64,000 nt of DNA from Lycorma delicatula (lineage: Eukaryota; Arthropoda; Insecta; Hemiptera; Fulgoridae): the NCBI RefSeq assembly GCF_047948215.1, contig NC_134460.1, positions 14,195,501 to 14,259,500 on the forward strand, given 5' to 3'. The number at the start of each line of letters is the position of its first letter. Position 1 is the first letter of the stretch. A program made the translations under genes and the position numbers. The notes under the pieces were generated by a model, which saw nothing but the letters and a program-made list of their open reading frames with translations, had not been told where the DNA came from and ran no database searches. Of the stretch, positions 57,285 through 64,000 are shown piece after piece.

Positions 57285-59505
57285 TTTTTTTTTTTTTTGT
57301 CTTCAGTCATTTGACTGGTTTGATGCAGCTCTCCAAGATTCCCTATCTAGTGCTAGTCGTTTCATTTCAGTATACCCTCTACATCCTACATCCCCAACAA
57401 TTTGTTTTACATACTCCAAACGTGGCCTGCCTACACAATTTTTCCCTTCTACCTGTCCTTCCAATATTAAAGCGACTATTCCAGGATGCCTTAGTATGTG
57501 GCCTATAAGTCTGTCTCTTCTTTTAACTATATTCTTCCAAATGCTTCTTTCTTCATCTATTTGCCGCAATACCTCTTCATTTGTCACTTTATCCACCCAT
57601 CTGATTTTTAACATTCTCCTATAGCACCACATTTCAAAAGCTTCTAATCTTTTCTTCTCAGATACTCCGATTGTCCAAGTTTCACTTCCATATAAAGCGA
57701 CACTCCAAACATACACTTTCAAAAATCTTTTCCTGAGATTTAAATTAATTTTTGATGTAAACAAATTATATTTCTTACTGAAGGCTCGTTTAGCTTGTGC
57801 TATTCGGCATTTTATATCGCTCCTGCTTCGTCCATCTTTAGTAATTTTACTTCCCAAATAACAAAATTCTTCTACCTCCATAATCTTTTCTCCTCCTATT
57901 TTCACATTCAGTGGTCCATCTTTGTTATTTCTACTACATTTCATTACTTTTGTTTTGTTCTTGTTTATTTTCATGCGATAGTTCTTGCGTAGGACTTCAT
58001 CTATGCCGTTCATTGTTTCTTCTAAATCCTTTTTACTCTCGGCTAGAATTACTATATCATCAGCAAATCGTAGCATCTTTATCTTTTCACCTTGTACTGT
58101 TACTCCGAATCTAAATTGTTCTTTAACATCATTAACTGCTAGTTCCATGTAAAGATTAAAAAGTAACGGAGATAGGGAACATCCTTGTCGGACTCCCTTT
58201 CTTATTAGGGCTTCTTTCTTATGTTCTTCAATTGTTATTGTTGCTGTTTGGTTCCTGTACATGTTAGCAATTGTTCTTCTATCTCTGTATTTGAACCCTA
58301 ATTTTTTTAAAATGCTGAACATTTTATTCCAATCTACGTTATCGAAAGCCTTTTCTAGGTCTATAAACGCCAAGTATGTCGGTTTGTTTTTCTTTAATCT
58401 TCCTTCTACTATTAATCTGAGGCCTAAAATTGCTTCCCTTGTCCCTATACTTTTCCTGAAACCAAATTGGTCTTCTCCTAACACTTCTTCCACTCTCCTC
58501 TCAATTCTTCTGTATAAAATTCTAGTTAAGATTTTTGATGCATGACTAGTTAAACTAATTGTTCTGTATTCTTCACATTTATCTGCCCCTGCTTTCTTTG
58601 GTATCATAACTATAACACTTTTTTTGAAGTCTGACGGAAATTCCCCTTTTTCATAAATATTACACACCAGTTTGTATAATCTATCAATCGCTTCCTCACC
58701 TGCACTGCACAGTAATTCTACAGGTATTCCGTCTATTCCAGGAGCCTTTCTGCCATTTAAATCTTTTAATGCTCTCTTAAATTCAGATCTCAGTATTGTT
58801 TCTCCCATTTCATCCTCCTCAACTTCCTCTTCTTCCTCTATAACACCATTTTCTAATTCATTTCCTCCGTATAACTCTTCAATATATTCCACCCATCTAT
58901 CGACTTTACCTTTCGTATTATATATTGGTGTACCATCTTTGTTTAACACATTATTAGATTTTAATTTATGTACCCCAAAATTTTCCTTAACTTTCCTGTA
59001 TGCTCCGTCAATTTTACCAATGTTCATTTCTCTTTCCACTTCTGAACACTTTTCTTTAATCCACTCTTCTTTCGCCAGTTTGCATTTCCTATTTATAGCA
59101 TTTCTTAATTGCCGATAGTTCCTTTTACTTTCTTCATCATTAGCATTCTTATATTTTCTACGTTCATCCATCAGCTGCAATATATCGTCTGAAACCCAAG
59201 GTTTTCTACCAGTTCTCTTTATTCCGCCTAAGTTTGCTTCTGCTGATTTAAGAATTTCCTTTTTAACATTCTCCCATTCTTCTTCTACATTTTCTACCAT
59301 ATCTTTTTTACTCAGACCTCTTGCGATGTCCTCCTCAAAAATCTTCTTTACCTCCTCTTCCTCAAGCTTCTCTAAATTCCACCGATTCATCTGACAACTT
59401 TTCTTCAGGTTTTTAAACCCCAATCTACATTTCATTATCACCAAATTATGGTCGCTATCAATGTCTGCTCCAGGGTAAGTTTTGCAGTCAACGAGTTGAC
59501 TACAT
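57285..59505 (-). mobile_element. RTE-like LINE copy 10, longest, 11-bp TSD
   Basis: 2.2-kb minus-strand copy flanked by agtctacaact at 57274-57284 and 59506-59516. It is 5'-truncated inside the endonuclease domain but otherwise intact: one open frame from the border to the natural stop. It is the best template in the window for the family consensus. The perfect duplication and open frame indicate recent insertion. Confidence 0.95.
57303..59444 (-). CDS. RTE-like endonuclease-RT, 713-aa partial ORF
   Basis: The frame is open beyond this start up to the insertion border at 59505, adding DCKTYPGADIDSDHNLVIMK. SDHN there is the last catalytic motif of an APE-type endonuclease, so the true protein start is lost. 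Relative to the start given, residues 1-200 are a basic/acidic helical linker (GRKPWVSDDILQLMDERRKY), KAPGIDGIPVELL is near 233, the first catalytic Asp (AFIDLEKAFDN) near 362, GCSLSPLLFN near 421, and FADD at 460-463. The C-terminal YGSETWT to GRPRLEYVKQIV region fills the last 150 residues. All RT catalytic acids are present. Without most of the nuclease domain it is not autonomous. There is no dedicated promoter. Confidence 0.92.
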   Translation of the reverse strand: MVIMKCRLGFKNLKKSCQMNRWNLEKLEEEEVKKIFEEDIARGLSKKDMVENVEEEWENVKKEILKSAEANLGGIKRTGRKPWVSDDILQLMDERRKYKNANDEESKRNYRQLRNAINRKCKLAKEEWIKEKCSEVEREMNIGKIDGAYRKVKENFGVHKLKSNNVLNKDGTPIYNTKGKVDRWVEYIEELYGGNELENGVIEEEEEVEEDEMGETILRSEFKRALKDLNGRKAPGIDGIPVELLCSAGEEAIDRLYKLVCNIYEKGEFPSDFKKSVIVMIPKKAGADKCEEYRTISLTSHASKILTRILYRRIERRVEEVLGEDQFGFRKSIGTREAILGLRLIVEGRLKKNKPTYLAFIDLEKAFDNVDWNKMFSILKKLGFKYRDRRTIANMYRNQTATITIEEHKKEALIRKGVRQGCSLSPLLFNLYMELAVNDVKEQFRFGVTVQGEKIKMLRFADDIVILAESKKDLEETMNGIDEVLRKNYRMKINKNKTKVMKCSRNNKDGPLNVKIGGEKIMEVEEFCYLGSKITKDGRSRSDIKCRIAQAKRAFSKKYNLFTSKINLNLRKRFLKVYVWSVALYGSETWTIGVSEKKRLEAFEMWCYRRMLKIRWVDKVTNEEVLRQIDEERSIWKNIVKRRDRLIGHILRHPGIVALILEGQVEGKNCVGRPRLEYVKQIVGDVGCRGYTEMKRLALDRESWRAASNQSND

Positions 59506-59516
59506 AGTCTACAACT

Positions 59517-60304
59517 ATGTTCATTTAAATCTTTTTAAAGTAATTTATCCATTTCTTATTATTTAAAGTAAAAATATCATGTTACTTTTTATAATTGTAT
59601 ACTACAAATACATGGAAATAAGTTCATTTATTTCTGTGTATTCTAGAACCAGATATTATTTTTATATAATACTATATACCATTTAAATTACAGACCAGTG
59701 ATCTTCATAGAAATGTGTAGCTTACATAATTTAAGTGATCTTGACTAGACACAATAAATGTCTCTAGTCGAGATTAATAACAAAATGTAGTCACATTTAT
59801 TAAGTTAATTGCCCCTTATTACTGACATGACCTTCATTTTTTTAACTGTTGATGTAATATGCTTTATTAAGTCCTAAATTATTTTTTGCTGGTAGTTCCA
59901 ATTTTTTCATTTTTCTCTGTAGTTTTATTTTACAGACTTTTGTTAATATGTTACGGTTAGTTGTATTTCTATGATAGCATTCACTGATTATTTATTAAAA
60001 TAAATGATCAATTGTTAATAAAATGTACTTTGTGTTAGTGCAAACTACTTAAATTACTGCAGATGTTATATGTTATAGCTGTTAATAATGGTTAATAACT
60101 ATTTAACATCTGCTATAGTTTTTATTTAAATCTGTAATTTTATATCATAGATTATTTACACATAACAATTTTTTTTGAAATTAAGATAAAATATAAAGTG
60201 TAATATTTAATTTCCTAGAAACAATGAACAATTACAGTTTTTAACGACAGATTAATTTTATATTGCATGATATGCAAGGTCTAGCCTGAATTCAAACCTT
60301 TTTG
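59517..60304. other. Non-coding spacer
   Basis: AT-rich; an imperfect inverted repeat around 60060-60118 (gcagatgtta ... taacatctgc). No gene. Confidence 0.35.
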
Positions 60305-62560
60305 TTTTTTTGTTTTACGTAGGATGAGGGAAAATGTGCAACCAGACGCCCAGTAGCCCATACTGCTGGATGTGTGGGGTTTCTTGCCATAGTAGTGACC
60401 CACTAAAAACCCTCCCCCTCCCACCAAACAACAACAGTACTACCCCTAGGTATTTGTTGCCACTACGCGTATCAATAGGCATTTCTCGTGCTGCCCTTCC
60501 ATGAGGGCATCCAACGTCCCTGTCACAATCAAAAGCCACATTCCAATGTGGCTTTTGATGGACCCCTTGCTCCAACGAGCAAGGGTTCCAATATCGACCC
60601 TTTAGGCACCGCCCCACTCCATGGCCACAACTTTCTCCTCACCCTCTCTTGAGACAGCCACCATTTCCCTACCTGTCAGGTACTCAGACCACTCTCAGAC
60701 TAAACCTCTAAACACTCTACCTTGGTTCCTCTTCTAGCATTTTCTTGGACAGTACTTCCTGGAACCAGCGAGAACAACAACTCCACCTGTCATTGTAGCT
60801 CAGCATAATGCTCATAATTTCCTCGGAGAGATCTCTTCCCCAAACAGTCTATTCGGAGCCCACCTTGGGCACTGTAGGAAGGTATGCTCTGCATCATCTT
60901 CAAGACCACAATACAGGCACTCTGGCGATGCCTGTCTCCCTCTTGTATATAAGTATGTGCTGAACAATCCCTGGCCAGACAGCCACTGGACCGTCCAAAA
61001 ATCTATCTCATCATACTTCCTAGAGATCCATTTCTCAATACAAGGTATCAGCCTGAAAGTCCATCGGCCCATTAGGGAAACCATCAGACCATCTCTCCTG
61101 CCAACGGCCCATTAGGGAAACTCTTGTCACAGACCTGTCTGTGCCCTGGTACCTTTCAAATCTCTCTGCCAGGAGATCCACTGGTGGCATCCCAGCAATA
61201 ATCAGCCCTGCCTCTAGCAAGACAGTACAGTATGCCTGAGCCACCCTCAGTGCCAATCTCCGGTATATCTTATTGGCCCTCATCTTATTCCTTAAAATGT
61301 CTAGAGACCGATCCCATACCAGTGCCACATAGAGAATAATGGAGGTCAAAGCTATTTCTCTCCTTTTTGAAGCTCTAGGTTCAGTGGCATTAACTATCAG
61401 TCTAGTGATCGCCGATGCCACCTTTCTGCCTTGTTGAGTGTTTCTTCAATGTGAGCTGTGAACACCCTCGACCTCGCCAACCACACAACCAGGTATTTGG
61501 CTCTCCTTGAGGGAGTCAAGTCAGCGCCATTCATTCTTATTGAGAACCTAGGGATTCGTCGTCTTCCAATCATCAAAATCATGTCAGTTTTTTGGGCAGA
61601 AACGAAGAGTTCTCTGTCCGCCAGCCATCTCGCAGTATCCTTTAATGTATTGTTAGCCAGTAACATCACCTCTTGAAGACTCCTCGCCATCACTATAATG
61701 AAGAGGTCATCTGTGTCGGCTACCATATCCACACCAGGTGTCAAATCCGTTCTCAGTAGGCCGTCGTAAGCCACATTCCAAAGCAGGGGGCCCAATATTG
61801 ATCCCAGGGGCATCCCTCTTTCAACGGGCATGATGATTTCCTCACCCTCTTCCAACAGGATCTTCAGCTCCCTATCCACCAGGTATTCTTGAACCATCCA
61901 AACTAAGTAAGTGGCCACCTCTCTATAATGCAGCTGATTCAAAATAGCATCCCATTTCATGCTATTGAATACATTTTTGATGTCCACAAAGATCACCAAT
62001 GGGATACGTCTGGTGTGCCTTGTCCCCCTAGTTGCTACATTAATGAGTTCCATCCCTCGCTACAGCATCGACCAAGGATCTGCCTTTTCTAAAACTATAT
62101 TGTCTTAGATAACCCACCCCATTGTTGCAGCTCTTGCTTCAACCGCCTTGCCAGAAGAACTTCAAAGACCTTACCCAAAGTATTTATTAGGGATACCGGT
62201 ATGAACCTTCCCATCATCTTTCCTTACCAATACAAGCCTTGCAGTTTTCCAGCTCTTCAGGATGTATTCCCTCTGTATGTCCTTGTTGAATGAGGTCAGC
62301 AGCATGTCAGAGACGATGTCTCAGAAATTACTCTGATGACATCTGCCATGATGACATCAGGTCCAGGATTCTCATATGGTTTAAGTTTAGAGACCGCATA
62401 TTCTAGCTCTTCTGCAGTAAACCTTGGTGTGTCTTCGGCGGTAGTTCTTGGTGGTTCTTCAAAATCCTGATGTCTCCTTCTATGTGTTCAGATAACAGAG
62501 TTTAATGCAAGTTGATCTGATTCCTGCAATTTTTGTGTTCCACTAGTAAACTGGTGTGTG
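60305..62560 (-). mobile_element. R1-like LINE, 5'-truncated, degenerate
   Basis: Minus-strand remnants give RFTAEELEYAVSKLKPYENP (near 62430), a QYSFRKGRSLVDAV block, and FVDIKNVFNSMKWD (first Asp) with RGMPLGSILGPLLWNVAYDG. The active site reads VADTDDLFIIV where AYADDL is expected (frame 62053-61397); both Asp remain but the Tyr-Ala is lost. Then follow RRAKYLVVWL, ALRVAQAYCTVLLEAGLIIAG (61421-61035), and a C-terminal knuckle CLYCGLEDDAEHTFLQC (C-x2-C-x8-H-x4-C, 61084-60812). This order and the knuckle are typical of the R1 clade. Frames overlap by shifts, and a 17-base repeat near 61060 and 61105 displaces the frame. About 500 bases of 3' UTR run to an A-rich tail at 60305. It is not in rDNA here, so it is not a canonical R1 insertion. 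Confidence 0.8.
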
Positions 62561-62574
62561 TCTCTCTCGGTTAT

Positions 62575-62710
62575 CCCGACTGACTAGTAATCAAATCTGT
62601 ATAAAAGTAACTTACCTTTGCTTGGATTTGAACCTCAGAACCTCCAACTTCAAAAATGAACTTTTAAATAACTGAGTTGCAATGATTTTATGACTAGATC
62701 AATGTGGTGG
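62575..62710 (-). mobile_element. SINE variant fragment
   Basis: The minus strand starts with a tRNA-like head (ttgatctagtcataaaatc) and 'gaggttcaaatccaagc' B box, followed by 'ttacttttatacagatttg' and 'tactagtcagtcggg'. It shares the 'ggaggttctgaggttc' arrangement with the SINE at 33725-34001, so the two form a second subfamily. Truncated in the body. Confidence 0.5.
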
Positions 62711-63536
62711 ATAACATTTATATTATAATAATAACCTAATTCACTAATGCAATTGTTTTATTTGGTATAAGCTACTTTTATCCCATTTTTTGGGATAGTT
62801 TCCTTTCCTCGAATGGGTAAAAAAAGTTTAAAGTTGATGACAAATAAAATAATCACTTGAGAAAAATGTGTGTTATTGATAAATGCAGCTTGTCGTTAAA
62901 AAATTAATAGTTTTACATTAATTTTACTATTACCATTATGGACAGAAACATTGCATTACTAAAAATTTTAGATCTTTTTGCATTTATTCTTATACTTGTA
63001 TGCATGTTTTCATTTTTTGAAATTTAATCAGTTGATATAAAATCTTAGAAGGCTTTCTACAGCCCCAGGATGGATTCTTAAGATTTCACTTTTATTAACC
63101 TATATAATTAAAAAATGTTTATTTATAATTTTATTTATTATTAAAATTTTGTAAAGATCTAATATATATTCATATTCTTATTTCATGTTTGTTTATGTGC
63201 TTGTAAAAAGCTTTTTTGAATTGTCAAGTAAGTTTCTATAATGAAATAAGACAATGCAATAACACCATGAATTCAAAAAATTCAACCCTCTATCAGTTTG
63301 TAATTGAAATAAAAAATAACTATCATAATAAAAACTACTGTTGTAATGAGGGCTATTTGAAGTTACAAATAGTCCTCATTACAACCATAATGTTACAAAT
63401 AGTACTATTGGCTTATATAAAAAAAATTGCATATTGTTAATTTTCATAACACTATACTTTTATTGCATTTTCAACACATCTTAAAAGTAGCTAAAGAGCT
63501 TTCCAGTACCTTATCAACCTGCGTGATATAATGTTG
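62711..63536. other. Non-coding spacer with a 20-bp foldback
   Basis: No gene. A foldback with 20-bp arms and one mismatch lies at 63340-63385 (gttgtaatgaggnctatttg and its complement, 6-base loop). Confidence 0.4.
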
Positions 63537-63593
63537 GTCTCTCTCTCTCTCCTCCCTCACTCTCTCTCTCCTCCCTCTCTCTCTCTCTTTCTG
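63537..63593. repeat. (CT)n microsatellite, interrupted
   Basis: CT units broken by two cctccc interruptions. Confidence 0.95.
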
Positions 63594-63737
63594 CATGCAG
63601 AGAGAAAGGGGTTGATATGGTTTAATAATTTAACAAATATCAAAACTGAAATGAATTAATAAATTCTCTTATTACAAAACTGAAGCTTATTTTGGTTGCT
63701 CAGCTATTTTGGTATTTTTTATTCTATACACATAAAA

Positions 63738-63815
63738 ACTGGCCAGTTAGTTTAGTGGTTTTCATCCTGTTTCTAAATGTGTTGGTCTTGGGTTCAATTT
63801 CTGTTAAGGGTCTAG
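63738..63815 (+). repeat. tRNA-like SINE head
   Basis: 'ctggccagttagtttagtgg' (A-box-like) and 'cttgggttcaatttc' (B-box-like), spaced about 35 bases apart as in tRNA-derived SINEs. No family body follows; a GT microsatellite comes next. Confidence 0.35.
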
Positions 63816-63832
63816 CTTCATCTTTTGTTAAT

Positions 63833-63860
63833 TGTGTGTGTGTGTGTGTGTGTGTGTGTG
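63833..63860. repeat. (GT)n microsatellite
   Basis: About fourteen uninterrupted TG units. Confidence 0.95.
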
Positions 63861-64000
63861 CACATGGATGCGCATATGTACACATGTAGCTTGTTCAAGT
63901 TTGTGAAAATAATTAATAAAAGTATAGTCCCCATACAGTGTAATATGAATACTCAATAAGGTATCCACTGTTCTGGTTTTTTAAAAGATAGGAAATACTG

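Overview
The window is AT-rich, intron-dominated eukaryotic DNA with no operons or ribosome binding sites. It is packed with arthropod-type transposable elements: RTE-, Jockey- and R1-like non-LTR retrotransposons, tRNA-derived SINEs, and mariner/Tc1-, hAT- and other TIR DNA transposons. I read it as an insect chromosome, probably hemipteran; the order is an inference from element style, not a proof. I see no prokaryotic, viral or CRISPR features.

Host content is small. Two short exons on the + strand (28893-28985 and 48794-48835) have canonical AG/GTATGT borders and matching phase 0. Joined, they resemble the conserved core of the PPP1R14 (CPI-17/PHI-1) family of protein phosphatase 1 inhibitors. 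They are separated by a 19.8-kb intron filled with transposons. A TATA/initiator pair at 28054-28088 could be a promoter on the same strand. A possible terminal exon lies at 55886-55954 (weak). The expected N-terminal exon was not found.

Mobile DNA, left to right. 1-11 kb: RTE copy 1 (545-2055), a hAT-like element (2545-3436), a Jockey-like LINE carrying two nested SINEs (3905-5145), a DDE transposon broken by a LINE tail (6500-8040), RTE copy 2 (8155-9697), an old RTE relative (9735-10158) and a SINE (10528-10804). 12-20 kb: two copies of a TIR element, here called B, the second split by RTE copy 4, with RTE copy 3 between them. 22-28 kb: a transposon split by RTE copy 5, then RTE copy 6, which contains a local inversion. 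28-49 kb (the intron): a mariner with perfect 29-bp TIRs, a Jockey-like RT split by RTE copy 7, RTE copies 8 and 9, three SINEs, and a Jockey-like LINE with dead active-site residues. 49-64 kb: a second mariner, an old LINE tail, an AT repeat block, the longest RTE copy (10), an R1-like LINE and simple repeats.

The dominant element is one RTE-like family: ten copies, about 13 kb in total. All share the same 3' end and all are 5'-truncated. Five carry perfect or near-perfect target-site duplications of 11-14 bp. Copies 8 and 10 retain uninterrupted RT reading frames. I found no convincing undescribed cellular system. The most useful leads are the PPP1R14-like gene with a 42-nt microexon, the 3'-terminal hairpin and 4-nt 3' UTR of the RTE family, the element-B repeat and its charged repeat ORF, and several foldbacks or inversions that look like template switching.
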